Positions 1 through 9,669 of a stretch of DNA of 33,275 nucleotides are shown here, piece by piece. Location of the stretch: the NCBI GenBank assembly GCA_025800345.1, contig JAOXSB010000136.1, positions 1-33,275 on the forward strand. The letters are read 5' to 3'. How positions within the stretch are numbered: position 1 is the first letter of the stretch; each line of letters opens with the position of its first letter. A program made the position numbers and the translations under genes. This stretch comes from Mangrovicoccus sp. GTDB taxonomy: Bacteria; Pseudomonadota; Alphaproteobacteria; Rhodobacterales; Rhodobacteraceae. The notes below the pieces were generated by a model, which saw only the letters and a list, made by a program, of their open reading frames with translations, ran no database searches and was not told where the DNA came from.

Positions 1-713
1 TGGGCATGCTGGTGCAGGGCGATGTGGTCATGATGCTGTCCAATTCTGGGGAAACGCCCGAGCTGTCCGACATGGTGGCCCATACCCGGCGGTTTCAGAT
101 CCCGTTGATCGGTGTGGCCAGCCGCCCCGAGAGCACGTTGCTGCGCCAATCGGATGTGGCTTTGGTCCTGCCCAAAGCCCCCGAAGCCTGCGGCACCGGC
201 ATTGTCCCCACCAGCTCCACCACCATGACATTGGCCTTGGGCGATGCTTTGGCGGTCGCTCTGATGCGCCATCGTCAGTTCACCCCCGAGCTGTTCCGGC
301 AGTTCCACCCCGGGGGCAAATTGGGCGCGCGGCTGTCGACCGTGGCGGATCTGATGCATAAAGGCGATGGGCTCCCCATGGTCGAGACCGGCACCCCCAT
401 GACCGAAGCGCTGCTGATCATGAGCCAAAAAGGCTTTGGCGTGGTTGGAGTCACCAATGGCGATGGCAGCCTGGCGGGCATCATCACCGATGGGGATTTG
501 CGCCGCCATATGGATGCGCTGCTCAGCCAAAGCGCAGGCGATGTGATGACCAAAGGCCCCAAAACCGTGGCCACAGATGCCCTGGCCGAAGAGGCGGTGG
601 CGATCATGCAAGATAAGAAAATCACCTGTCTTTTTGCCATGTCGCCCGAGCAGCCCGAACAGGCCGCAGGATTGATCACCATCCATGATTGCTTGCGGGC
701 GGGCGTGGTCTAG
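1..713 (+). CDS. kdsD: Arabinose-5-phosphate isomerase KdsD, 3' part (5' end outside window)
   Basis: This enzyme converts ribulose-5-phosphate to arabinose-5-phosphate, the first step of Kdo synthesis for lipopolysaccharide, in the cytoplasm. The frame is open from the window edge, so roughly the first 80-90 residues of a protein of about 320 are missing. What remains shows the second half of the sugar-isomerase (SIS) domain, with LSNSGETPEL and the FHPGGKLGARL segment that carries the family's catalytic histidine. Two CBS domains follow, each with a typical ITDGDLRR or ITIHDCLR end. The downstream lptC-lptA-lptB genes place it in the LPS assembly locus. In E. coli kdsC lies between kdsD and lptC; here it is absent. 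Identification is firm; only the truncation by the window limits it. Confidence 0.93.
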   Translation, partial: GMLVQGDVVMMLSNSGETPELSDMVAHTRRFQIPLIGVASRPESTLLRQSDVALVLPKAPEACGTGIVPTSSTTMTLALGDALAVALMRHRQFTPELFRQFHPGGKLGARLSTVADLMHKGDGLPMVETGTPMTEALLIMSQKGFGVVGVTNGDGSLAGIITDGDLRRHMDALLSQSAGDVMTKGPKTVATDALAEEAVAIMQDKKITCLFAMSPEQPEQAAGLITIHDCLRAGVV

Positions 714-715
714 CA

Positions 716-1342
716 TTGGCCGCCCGTGACAATGCATATTCTCGGCTAATCTCTGCCACCAAGATCATTTTACCTTTGATCGCACTTGGCATTTTGTCGT
801 TGCTCTTTGTACTGTCGCACCCCAATCGCGATGGCGAGCCGCTGCGTTTTGTCGAAGACGAAGCCGCCGCCGCAAGCCGTGAAGAGCATTTGGCCCATCC
901 CGATTATCGCAGCATTACTGAAACCGGCGGCGCGCTGCGCCTGAAAGCTCAGGATCTGCGTCCTGTGCCCGAGACCGAAGGCGAATATACAGGCACCAAG
1001 CTCGAAGGCTGGATAGATGGCCGCAATGGGCGCGCCTATGCATTGAGCGGGGCCACCGGCGCGCTGAACGAAGCGCAAGGCCTGGCCTGGTTGCGCGGCG
1101 ATGTACGTTTGATCCAAAGCGATGGCCATGTGGCGACCTCGCAAGAGCTCGAGATCCACACCGACCTCACCCGGTTGGTCTCCCCCGGGCCAGTCCATGC
1201 CTTTGGCCCTACCGGCACGCTGGATGCAGATAGTATGGAGATGCTGGGCCAGCCTGATTTGAGCAGCGGCACGGTGACTATTTTCCGCGGCAATGTTCGC
1301 CTGCTATATGATCCTCAGGATCCTGAACCGGAGCAGAAATGA
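716..1342 (+). CDS. lptC: LPS export protein LptC (TTG start)
   Basis: LptC is the bitopic inner-membrane protein that takes LPS from the LptB2FG transporter and passes it to LptA in the periplasm. The N-terminus (AARDNAYSR) is followed by one membrane segment at about residues 10-30 (IILPLIALGILSLLFVLS) and a beta-rich periplasmic domain of the YrbK/OstA type. Length is about 208 residues, normal for the family. No ATG is available: an in-frame TGA at 686-688 closes the frame, leaving only TTG at 689 or TTG at 716. I prefer 716 because it gives the usual short cytoplasmic head. It lies two bases after the kdsD stop and has no Shine-Dalgarno sequence, which suggests reinitiation by ribosomes leaving kdsD. 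The end overlaps lptA by ATGA. Confidence 0.85.
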   Translation: MAARDNAYSRLISATKIILPLIALGILSLLFVLSHPNRDGEPLRFVEDEAAAASREEHLAHPDYRSITETGGALRLKAQDLRPVPETEGEYTGTKLEGWIDGRNGRAYALSGATGALNEAQGLAWLRGDVRLIQSDGHVATSQELEIHTDLTRLVSPGPVHAFGPTGTLDADSMEMLGQPDLSSGTVTIFRGNVRLLYDPQDPEPEQK

Positions 1343-1866
1343 CCTTGGCTTTGCTTTCCCGCGCCGCCCCCGCGGCTCTGCTCACTTTGATGCTCTGGCC
1401 CGCAGCCGTTCAAAGCCAAGGCACCGATGTGCGCCTCAATAGCGTTGATCAAGAAAGCCGCGACGCCCCGGTGGAAGTGATCTCTAACCAGCTTGAAGTG
1501 GACCAACTGGCGGGAACGGCGCTGTTTACCGGCGATGTAGTGGTCACCCAAGGCGAGATTCGCATCAACGCCCCGGAAATGCTGGTGCAATATATCATGC
1601 TGCCCGATGGCAGCGTCAGCAGCGAGGTGGACACCATCACCGCAAATGGCGGGGTATTGATGGTCACCCCCACGGAAGAAGCGGAATCCGATGATGCGGT
1701 CTATACCCCCGCGCGCGATGAAGTGGTGATGACCGGCAATGTGCTATTGACCCAAGGGCCGAACACAGTGAATGGCACCCGCCTGACGGTGGATGTGACC
1801 ACCGGCGAAGGCCGTATGGAAGGCCGCGTGCGCACCGTGCTGCAGCCTGGGAGCGACTCGGAATGA
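1339..1866 (+). CDS. lptA: LPS transport periplasmic protein LptA
   Basis: LptA forms the periplasmic bridge that carries LPS from LptC to the outer-membrane LptDE translocon. The 175-residue product starts with a signal peptide (hydrophobic stretch near residues 8-24, probable cleavage after AVQSQ or just before it). An OstA/LptA-type beta-jellyroll follows, visible as repeated short strands such as [21 protein letters not shown] and later [19 protein letters not shown] ribosome binding site precedes the ATG. The start codon overlaps the lptC stop and the stop overlaps the lptB start, both as ATGA, so lptCAB are translationally coupled. Length and context fit the family well. Confidence 0.9.
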   Translation: MTLALLSRAAPAALLTLMLWPAAVQSQGTDVRLNSVDQESRDAPVEVISNQLEVDQLAGTALFTGDVVVTQGEIRINAPEMLVQYIMLPDGSVSSEVDTITANGGVLMVTPTEEAESDDAVYTPARDEVVMTGNVLLTQGPNTVNGTRLTVDVTTGEGRMEGRVRTVLQPGSDSE

Positions 1867-2618
1867 GCGTCGAGCTGGCCGTTGCTGATGGATCGGGTGG
1901 GTTGCAAGTGCGCGACCTGCGTAAATCCTATTCCAAAAAACCCGTGATCAGGGATGTCTCACTGTCCTTGCAGCGGGGCGAAGTTGTTGCCCTGCTCGGC
2001 CCCAATGGCTCTGGCAAAACCACTTGCTTTTACACCATTGCCGGGCTCGTGGCCGCCGATGGCGGCGAGGTGGTGCTTGATGGGCGCGATGTCACCGAAT
2101 TGCCCATGTATCGCCGCGCCAAGCTCGGCATCGGGTATTTGCCTCAGGAAAACAGCATTTTTCGGGGCATGAATGTCGAAGATAACATCCTGTCGATTCT
2201 TGAAATCGCTGAGCCTGACCCGCAGACCCGGCGCACCCGGCTGGAAGAATTGCTCACCGAATTTTCCATCACCCATCTGCGCGAAGCGGGCGCGCTTTCC
2301 TTATCGGGCGGGGAGCGTCGGCGGGTGGAAATCGCCCGCTGTCTGGCGGCGGACCCGCGCTATGTGCTGATGGATGAACCCTTTGCCGGGGTGGACCCGA
2401 TCGCTGTGGGCGACATCCGCATGCTGGTGCGCGAACTGAAAAGCCGAGGCATCGGCGTTCTTATTACTGATCACAATGTGCGCGAAACGCTCAAGATTGT
2501 GGATCGCGCCTATATTTTGCATGATGGCACCGTGCTCATGAGCGGCAGCGCCGAGGATGTGATCGCCAATGAAAATGTGCGCCAAGTCTATCTTGGGCAG
2601 AGTTTTCGCATCGATTAA
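1863..2618 (+). CDS. lptB: LPS export ABC transporter ATPase LptB
   Basis: This is the cytoplasmic ATPase that powers LPS extraction by LptFG. The 251-residue protein has Walker [10 protein letters not shown] (about residues 46-54), the Q-loop at LPQEN, the ABC signature LSGGERRR, Walker [14 protein letters not shown] and the H-loop ITDHNVRET. The [12 protein letters not shown] segment after Walker B and the C-terminal [13 protein letters not shown] are typical of LptB rather than amino-acid transporters such as LivG. The lptF/lptG partners are not in the window. The ATG overlaps the lptA stop. In E. coli rpoN follows lptB; here a 248-base non-coding stretch and then hpf follow. Confidence 0.95.
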   Translation: MSVELAVADGSGGLQVRDLRKSYSKKPVIRDVSLSLQRGEVVALLGPNGSGKTTCFYTIAGLVAADGGEVVLDGRDVTELPMYRRAKLGIGYLPQENSIFRGMNVEDNILSILEIAEPDPQTRRTRLEELLTEFSITHLREAGALSLSGGERRRVEIARCLAADPRYVLMDEPFAGVDPIAVGDIRMLVRELKSRGIGVLITDHNVRETLKIVDRAYILHDGTVLMSGSAEDVIANENVRQVYLGQSFRID

Positions 2619-2675
2619 ACCGCTTGTGATCACAGTTAAGCACAAAATGCGATGCGAATTTGCACGCTCTAGGAG

Positions 2676-2708
2676 TTGACAAATCCCAGCTTCGCGGCGT
2701 CTCATAGA
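2676..2708 (+). promoter_or_regulatory. Possible hpf promoter in the lptB-hpf gap
   Basis: The 248-base gap between lptB and hpf holds a perfect TTGACA at 2676-2681. The best -10 candidates (around 2700-2708, TCTCAT or CATAGA) are poor or badly spaced. The gap also contains a TGTGATCACA palindrome at 2625-2634 and GCCTTG-CA-CAAGGC at 2753-2766. HPF is commonly induced in stationary phase or stress, so an alternative sigma factor could be used. I cannot assign one from the sequence. Confidence 0.3.
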
Positions 2709-2866
2709 ACCATGATCTGCGCCGTTTACTGTCCGCATCAAATCGTTTCATCGCCTTGCACAAGGCACGAGAAACACGGTAGCGGTGCATTCCCACAAAA
2801 GTGGTTTTAGACCAGCGGTTTCCGGCCAAAATGCCGGCGACCATGGCCCAACGCGGAGGACGTGTC

Positions 2867-3442
2867 ATGCAATATCAGATCACCGGAAAGCAGATGGATG
2901 TGGGGGACGCGCTGCGGACCTATGTCACCGATGCCATGGGCTCTGTGATCGAGAAATACGCCGAACGTCCCACCGATGCTGCGGTGGTATTTTCCAAGCG
3001 CGGGCATGAATTTCGCTGTGAAGCCACGGTGCATCTGTCCACCGGTCTGACAGCCCAAGCGAATGCCTTTGGTCACGAGGTCCATAACGCCTTTGATCAA
3101 TGCTGCGATAAGCTGGAAAAACAATTGCGGCGCTATAAACGTCGCCTGAAAGATCACCACCGTGATCGCGCCCAGCCGGTTGCAGCCGAAGGGGCGGCCT
3201 ATTATGTGATGGCTTCAGAGAGTGATGGCACAGATAGCGAACCAGAATCGCTAGAGCCGATCATTATCGCTGAAATGGAAACACGGATCCCGTCGATTTC
3301 GGTCGGCGAGGCTGTGATGCAGATGGAATTGAAGGGAGCGCCCATTCTTGTTTTCCGCAACGAAGGCTCGGATGGCGTCAATGTCGTTTACCGGCGTGAT
3401 GACGGGAATATCGGCTGGATCGATCCCGGCGACACCCGTTAA
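2867..3442 (+). CDS. hpf: Ribosome hibernation promoting factor, long form (HPF)
   Basis: HPF binds the small ribosomal subunit in stressed or starved cells and pairs ribosomes into inactive 100S dimers. The 191-residue product has the N-terminal HPF/RaiA beta-alpha domain (MQYQITGKQMDVGDALRTYV onward, basic helix LEKQLRRYKRRLKDHHRDR near 85-105). A linker and the C-terminal dimerisation domain follow (MQMELKGAPILVFRNE ... VVYRRDDGNIGWIDP), which marks the long form. I chose the ATG at 2867 because GGAGGA lies six bases upstream and the product then begins at the conserved domain; the longer open frame to 2801 lacks this. It sits between lptB and ptsN as in many proteobacteria. Confidence 0.93.
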   Translation: MQYQITGKQMDVGDALRTYVTDAMGSVIEKYAERPTDAAVVFSKRGHEFRCEATVHLSTGLTAQANAFGHEVHNAFDQCCDKLEKQLRRYKRRLKDHHRDRAQPVAAEGAAYYVMASESDGTDSEPESLEPIIIAEMETRIPSISVGEAVMQMELKGAPILVFRNEGSDGVNVVYRRDDGNIGWIDPGDTR

Positions 3443-3465
3443 TCCGTCGCATAGAAAGAGTATTT

Positions 3466-3930
3466 ATGAATCTCGCGTCTCTTCTAAAGCCTGAGGCTGT
3501 CCGCGTTATTGGGCGGCTTTCAAGCAAGAAACGACTGCTTCAGGAACTCGGTGAAACCGCCGCGGCTTGCTATGGGCTATGCCCGAAGGAAGCCATTAGC
3601 GCCTTGCAAGAGCGCGAGGTCATGGGACCGACCGGGGTGGGCGGCGGCGTCGCCCTGCCCCATGCACGGATCGAAAAGCTTGATCGGGTGGCCGGGGTGT
3701 TCTTTCGCCTCGAGCAGCCGATTGATTTTGATTCGGTGGATCGCCAGCCGGTGGATTTGGTTTTTGGCCTCTTTGCGCCCAGCGAGGAAGGCGTTGGCCA
3801 TCTCAAAGCTTTGGCTGTGGTGTCGCGCACCATGCGCAACCCGGCGATTTGCGCCAAATTGCGGGCCAATGATGATCCGCTGACCCTGCATGCCTTGCTG
3901 ACGGATATGGACAGTATCAAAGCGGCCTGA
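3466..3930 (+). CDS. ptsN: PTS IIA-like nitrogen regulatory protein PtsN (EIIA-Ntr)
   Basis: PtsN is the terminal phosphoacceptor of the regulatory nitrogen PTS (PtsP-NPr-PtsN). It controls processes such as potassium transport and stress signalling rather than sugar uptake. The 154-residue protein is a single EIIA type-2 domain with the phosphorylatable histidine at position 66 in GVALPHARIE and the typical REVMGPTGVGGG motif just before it. An AAAGAG ribosome binding site precedes the ATG. It lies 23 bases after hpf, so the two are probably co-transcribed, and a terminator follows. No NPr or rapZ gene follows directly, unlike in E. coli. Confidence 0.92.
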   Translation: MNLASLLKPEAVRVIGRLSSKKRLLQELGETAAACYGLCPKEAISALQEREVMGPTGVGGGVALPHARIEKLDRVAGVFFRLEQPIDFDSVDRQPVDLVFGLFAPSEEGVGHLKALAVVSRTMRNPAICAKLRANDDPLTLHALLTDMDSIKAA

Positions 3931-3975
3931 GCGCGGCACCTGCCGCATCAGGCAAGGCCAATACATAAGACAAAG

Positions 3976-4009
3976 AAAAACGCCGGCGCAATTTGCACCG
4001 GCGTTTTTT
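3976..4009. terminator. Bidirectional intrinsic terminator between ptsN and galU
   Basis: An inverted repeat AAAACGCCGG / CCGGCGTTTT with an 11-base loop is flanked by A-rich sequence on the left and TTTTTT on the right. It lies between two convergent genes and can terminate both, because the reverse strand also ends in TTTTTCTTT. Confidence 0.85.
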
Positions 4010-4029
4010 GTATCAATGGAAGCTGCTGA

Positions 4030-4920
4030 TCACTCAGCAGCGTCACGCATCTGAACGTAATCGCGCAAGAATTCGGTGAATTCCTCGCGCAGTTCTTCGC
4101 GTTGCAGGCCAAAGGCCACAGTGGCTTGCAGATAGCCATCTTTAGAGCCGCAATCAAAGCGCTGGCCACGGAACCGATAGCCATAAACACCATCGCCACC
4201 GATCTCTTGATCGATCGCGTCAGTCAGCTGAATTTCACCGCCCGCGCCGACTTTCTTGGCGTTCAGGTTTTCCAGAACATTCGGCGACAAGATATAGCGC
4301 CCGATCACCGCCAGGTTAGATGGCGCGTCTTCAGCCGCAGGTTTTTCAACCATGCCTTTCACGCCCACGATGGAGCCGTGATCCTCGGCAATGTCCAAAA
4401 CCCCATAAGACGAGGTTTTTTCCTGAGGCACTTCCATCGCAGCAACCATGCTGCCGCCGGTTTCTTGATAGGCTTCGACCATCTGCTGCAAGCACGGCAC
4501 TTCGCCAGTGATCACATCATCGGGCAGCAAAACCGCGAAAGGCTCATCACCGATCAAACGGCGGGCGCACCAGACCGCGTGGCCCAGGCCAAGCGCTTCG
4601 CGCTGGCGCACATAGGCAATCGCCCCGCTATCCATATCGCTTTTGCGCAGGGCTTCGAGCAGTTTGGTTTTGCCTTTTTTCTCCAGCGCCGCTTCCAAAA
4701 TCGGGGCACCGTCAAAATAATCTTCCAGAGCAGATTTCCCGCGGGAAGTGACAAAGATGAACTCTTCAATCCCAGCAGCCCGAGCCTCATCGATCGCATA
4801 TTGGATCAATGGCTGATCCACGAGGGTCATGATTTCTTTGGGGATCGATTTGGTGGCGGGGAGAAAACGCGTTCCCATACCCGCGACAGGAAAAACTGCT
4901 TTAGAGACTTTGCGTGACAT
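4030..4920 (-). CDS. galU: UTP-glucose-1-phosphate uridylyltransferase GalU
   Basis: GalU makes UDP-glucose from UTP and glucose-1-phosphate, the precursor for exopolysaccharide, LPS sugars and glucans. The 296-residue product has the nucleotidyltransferase signature AVFPVAGMGTRFLPATKS at the N-terminus with SIPKEIM following, VLLPDDVI in the centre and GMVEKPA, all typical of bacterial GalU. I chose the ATG at 4920 (reads MSRKVSKAVFPVAG) because AGAGAG lies just upstream and the length then equals the usual size; the frame is open to 4971. The upstream 218 bases to kdsB hold only a weak promoter candidate (CTGACA, 17 bases, TAGGGT on the minus strand). Confidence 0.95.
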   Translation of the reverse strand: MSRKVSKAVFPVAGMGTRFLPATKSIPKEIMTLVDQPLIQYAIDEARAAGIEEFIFVTSRGKSALEDYFDGAPILEAALEKKGKTKLLEALRKSDMDSGAIAYVRQREALGLGHAVWCARRLIGDEPFAVLLPDDVITGEVPCLQQMVEAYQETGGSMVAAMEVPQEKTSSYGVLDIAEDHGSIVGVKGMVEKPAAEDAPSNLAVIGRYILSPNVLENLNAKKVGAGGEIQLTDAIDQEIGGDGVYGYRFRGQRFDCGSKDGYLQATVAFGLQREELREEFTEFLRDYVQMRDAAE

Positions 4921-5138
4921 ATCGCTCTCTATACCTCGTACACGAACAACGGGCCATCCTGCCGAATCCATCTAGGTGAGACGAATTCACCAAGAAACCC
5001 CTTCTGTGCTCTCACCCTACACAATTGAATATCTCTTGTCAGCCGGAACCGCATGCCAATCGCCCGTCCATATTGTGAAGAAATGGTAAAATTCCCTAGA
5101 ATCAGAGCAAGCTCTGCCAAGTTCATTTCTGAAAAACG

Positions 5139-5939
5139 TTAATATAACGCAGTTTCCGCTAGGATAGCCTCGATACGCGAAACATCCTCCGGGTTGTTTA
5201 GCTCCCAGAATTTCCTACCCCGAGCCGCAACCGCAACACAGAGCAAATGACGCCCGTTTTCCAAGAAACGAAGCTGTTCAAGCCCTTCAAGGCGCTCTAG
5301 CGGGCCTTGCTGCAGGTCGCGATAGGCCCTCAGCGCTGCGGGCCGGTAGGCATAGACCCCCACATGGTGCCACACCGGGGTAATCTCATCGGGCGCGTAG
5401 TCCGCATCCGTATAGGGGATCACTTCCTTTGAGAAATAAAGCCCGTGCCAATGCCGGTCGAACACCGCCGTGGTGCCGCCGACCCGGCCATTCCGGCGGT
5501 CTTCGCGAAACGAGGCAAGAGCCGCGCCATCACAGGTCAAGACCGGCGTCGCGACCTCTGCCTCGGGATGGGCGCGCAGGCCGGTGATCAAATCTTCGAC
5601 AAACCAGGGCGGCGTCAATGGCGCGTCGCCCTGGAGATTCACAACGATCTCATAATCCTGCCCTAATGCGGCAACCGCAGCAGCACAGCGCGCTGTGCCG
5701 TTCTCGCAGCTCTCGGGCGTCATCACCACCTCGGCCCCAAAGGTCTCCGCGGCCTCACGGATCCGGTCATCATCGGTGGCCACCACCACCCGATCCACAC
5801 CGCGCACAGCCTGAGCCGCTTCCCAGCTGCGCTGGATAAGGGATTTTGCAACCCCATCAGGCCCTGTCAGGGCAACCAATGGCTTGCCAGGATAGCGCGT
5901 GGAGGCATAGCGGGCGGGGATGACGATTAGGACAGAAAT
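5139..5939 (-). CDS. kdsB: 3-deoxy-manno-octulosonate cytidylyltransferase KdsB (apparent ATT start)
   Basis: KdsB activates Kdo with CTP to CMP-Kdo for lipid A glycosylation. Motifs in order are IPARYASTRYPGKPL (residues 7-21, nucleotide binding), VVVATDDDRI, ENGTARCA, VNLQGDAPLTPP with the metal-binding Asp at about 105, and the C-terminal HHVGVYAYR. The first canonical start is TTG at 5879, but a start there would remove the nucleotide-binding motif. Reading upstream, the frame continues through that motif to ATT at 5939 (M-SVLIVIPARYAS) and stops at a TGA at 5955-5957. TAAGG lies nine bases before the ATT. I therefore infer ATT initiation, 266 residues. The gene follows cysQ by 11 bases. 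E. coli has QGDEP where this has QGDAP. The alternative is a sequence error at the start. Confidence 0.82.
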   Translation of the reverse strand: MSVLIVIPARYASTRYPGKPLVALTGPDGVAKSLIQRSWEAAQAVRGVDRVVVATDDDRIREAAETFGAEVVMTPESCENGTARCAAAVAALGQDYEIVVNLQGDAPLTPPWFVEDLITGLRAHPEAEVATPVLTCDGAALASFREDRRNGRVGGTTAVFDRHWHGLYFSKEVIPYTDADYAPDEITPVWHHVGVYAYRPAALRAYRDLQQGPLERLEGLEQLRFLENGRHLLCVAVAARGRKFWELNNPEDVSRIEAILAETALY

Positions 5940-5950
5940 GAGATCAGACC

Positions 5951-6769
5951 TTATTCAGCAGCGGCGGTTTCCGCAGGCACCAGTTCCACCCCCGGCGCGT
6001 AAGCGATGAAGAACGGGTTGGCGTAGTCTGCTTTGCCATAGGCCAGCGGACTGTGATCATCAAAACGGATCACATCGCCACCTGCGCCCAGCAGCACTGC
6101 ATGGCCTGCGGCAGTGTCCCATTCCATGGTGCGGCCCAAACGAGGATAGAAATCCGCCTCGCCCGCAGCCACCAAGCAGAATTTCAGCGAAGAACCGGCG
6201 CTTTTCATATCCGATACGGAATAGCGGCCAATATATTCATCGGTGGCCGCATCCCGGTGAGATTTGGACGCCACGACCAACAACGCGGAATTGTCCGGCG
6301 AGGACACTTTCAGCGGGGCCACTTCACCAACAGGGCCCGCGGCCAGGTGATCGCCGCTTTCTTCAACGGTGGTGCCATCAGCTTGGGTGTAGAACAGGCG
6401 CTGTTTTGCGGGCGCATAAACCACACCGCGAATCGGTTTGCCGTCTTCCACATAGGCGATGTTCACGGTGAAATCGCCGCGACGCTTCACGAATTCCTTG
6501 GTCCCATCCAGCGGGTCCACGATCAGGAAAGAGCTCGCGGATTTGCTATGGGAGTCCGATTGCTCTTCGGTCACCACCAGCACATCAGGGAAAGCTTCGG
6601 TCAAAGCCGCCAAGATCAAGGCATCGGCGCGCTCATCGGCGATGGTGACCGGGCTGTCATCATCTTTGGTCTGAACGCCAAAATCATCGGTCCCATAGAC
6701 CTCCATGATCGCAGCACCTGCTTCAATGGCCGTGCGGCGCATCACCTCTGCCAGCTTTTCGAAATCCAT
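5951..6769 (-). CDS. cysQ: 3'(2'),5'-bisphosphate nucleotidase CysQ
   Basis: CysQ hydrolyses 3'-phosphoadenosine-5'-phosphate, a by-product of sulfate assimilation and sulfotransfer, to AMP. It belongs to the inositol-monophosphatase fold. The 272-residue product has TEEQ (residues 67-70), VDPLDGTKEF (84-93) and MEWDTAAGHAVL near the C-terminus, the three metal and substrate motifs of the family. The ATG at 6769 is preceded by AGGAGAG, so I prefer it over the open extension to 6832. kdsB follows 11 bases downstream, and the two likely share a transcript. An inositol-phosphatase role cannot be excluded, but the KEFVKRRGDF segment is CysQ-like. Confidence 0.9.
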   Translation of the reverse strand: MDFEKLAEVMRRTAIEAGAAIMEVYGTDDFGVQTKDDDSPVTIADERADALILAALTEAFPDVLVVTEEQSDSHSKSASSFLIVDPLDGTKEFVKRRGDFTVNIAYVEDGKPIRGVVYAPAKQRLFYTQADGTTVEESGDHLAAGPVGEVAPLKVSSPDNSALLVVASKSHRDAATDEYIGRYSVSDMKSAGSSLKFCLVAAGEADFYPRLGRTMEWDTAAGHAVLLGAGGDVIRFDDHSPLAYGKADYANPFFIAYAPGVELVPAETAAAE

Positions 6770-6821
6770 CACTCTCTCCTGTACTGGAACACCTGTCTTG
6801 GGCTTTAAGCCGTGATCTAAG

Positions 6822-6846
6822 GCGCAAATCAATTGATCTTTTGCGC
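6822..6846. repeat. Hairpin between alkB and cysQ
   Basis: GCGCAAA (6822-6828) and TTTGCGC (6840-6846) form a perfect 7-bp stem around TCAATTGATCT. It lies just downstream of the alkB stop and upstream of cysQ on the same strand. No clear T-run follows on the minus strand, so it is at best a weak terminator or processing hairpin. Confidence 0.4.
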
Positions 6847-6864
6847 GCGGCTTACGGGGCCACC

Positions 6865-7494
6865 CTAACGCACCACCCGCAACGTTATGTTGAGCCGTCC
6901 GGCGCGGCTTAACAAGTCAGAACTGCCAAACCGGATGCGATCAATCCCATGGTAAGCCAACCGCGCAGACCCATCGAGCAGCGCCACATCCCCTGAGCGC
7001 AGCCAATGGGACTGCGTCGGGCCGCCGCGCGTTGTACCCCCCACGCGAAAAAGCGCATCATCGCCCAGGGACAGCGATAGAACTGGCTGATCGAAATCCG
7101 TTTCATCGCGGTCTTGATGCAACCCCATCCGCGCGCCCTGGCCGTAATAATTGATCAAGCAGCATTCGGGCGCGCGGGCATTGGGGCAAAATTCTTGCCA
7201 TAAGGCCAGAAGGGCCGCGGGGATCGGCGGCCAAGCGCCCCCAGAAGGGTGACGGGGCTCATAGCGATACCCTTTGCCATCGGAAACCCAGCCGAAATGC
7301 CCGGCGGCGGTCATTTGCACACTCATCTTGCGCCCGCGCGCGGTTTTGGGATGAAAAAAGGGGGCTTTTTGCGCAACGTCACGGAGATCTTGCACCAGCG
7401 CTTTTTGCGCGGAAAGCCCCAAGACCTGGGAAAAGATCCGAACCCCGTTCAGCAAATACTCATCTCTTGACGCAATCTGTCTTGCATGAGCCAT
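6865..7494 (-). CDS. alkB: Alpha-ketoglutarate-dependent DNA repair dioxygenase AlkB
   Basis: AlkB removes alkyl groups from N1-methyladenine and N3-methylcytosine by oxidative demethylation, using Fe(II) and 2-oxoglutarate. With the start at 7494 the product has 209 residues, close to the family norm. The iron ligands are visible as LHQDRDE (His126, Asp128) and YHGIDR (His182). The RLNITLR segment near the C-terminus supplies the 2-oxoglutarate-binding arginine. The QMTAAGHFGW and YRYEPRHPSG segments are substrate-lid features. The frame stays open into dnaK, but a start there would cross the dnaK promoter. AGGA precedes the chosen ATG closely. A TTG at about 7458 is another possible start. 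Confidence 0.88.
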   Translation of the reverse strand: MAHARQIASRDEYLLNGVRIFSQVLGLSAQKALVQDLRDVAQKAPFFHPKTARGRKMSVQMTAAGHFGWVSDGKGYRYEPRHPSGGAWPPIPAALLALWQEFCPNARAPECCLINYYGQGARMGLHQDRDETDFDQPVLSLSLGDDALFRVGGTTRGGPTQSHWLRSGDVALLDGSARLAYHGIDRIRFGSSDLLSRAGRLNITLRVVR

Positions 7495-7545
7495 TTTCCT
7501 GCCACAAAGCCCCGCTTTTTGACCACCAGATCCGCCTCCCTGCGG

Positions 7546-7574
7546 TTGCAGGCCCAAGGCACCGCTCCTATATA
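7546..7574 (+). promoter_or_regulatory. Heat-shock-type promoter of dnaK
   Basis: TTGCAG at 7546-7551 is followed after exactly 17 bases by TATATA at 7569-7574, inside CCTATATAG. The arrangement TTG - 18 bases - CCTATAT closely fits the alphaproteobacterial sigma-32 (RpoH) pattern as I recall it (CTTG N17-18 CYTATNT) and is also acceptable to the housekeeping sigma factor. The predicted leader to dnaK is about 90 bases. Confidence 0.7.
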
Positions 7575-7670
7575 GCCCGGCAGACACGGCAATGTGAGTT
7601 GCCATAGACCGGGATCGGGGATCGGTGCCGCAATCGGGCCATTTCCGAACATCGCCAGAAGGACCAAAAT

Positions 7671-9593
<1,923 letters not shown>

Positions 9594-9611
9594 GCGCCCG
9601 TAACTGCACTA

Positions 9612-9641
9612 CAGCCGGTCCGGGGGCGCTCGGGCCGGCTG
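9612..9641 (+). repeat. Hairpin in the dnaK-dnaJ gap
   Basis: CAGCCGG (9612-9618) pairs with CCGGCTG (9635-9641) across a 16-base GC-rich loop. The following bases (TTGCATG) are not a T-run. It is more likely a processing or stability element that lowers dnaJ relative to dnaK than a full terminator. This interpretation is inference. Confidence 0.5.
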
Positions 9642-9669
9642 TTGCATGTCCCAGAAGGGTGTAACGTAA

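Noticed and set aside
2625..2634. TGTGATCACA palindrome as a CRP/FNR site
   Set aside because: Half-site spacing does not fit the 22-bp CRP consensus; too little to call an operator.
4929..5126. 65-codon minus-strand frame between kdsB and galU
   Set aside because: No ribosome binding site, no motif; ends nine bases before galU, so a leader role is possible but unsupported.
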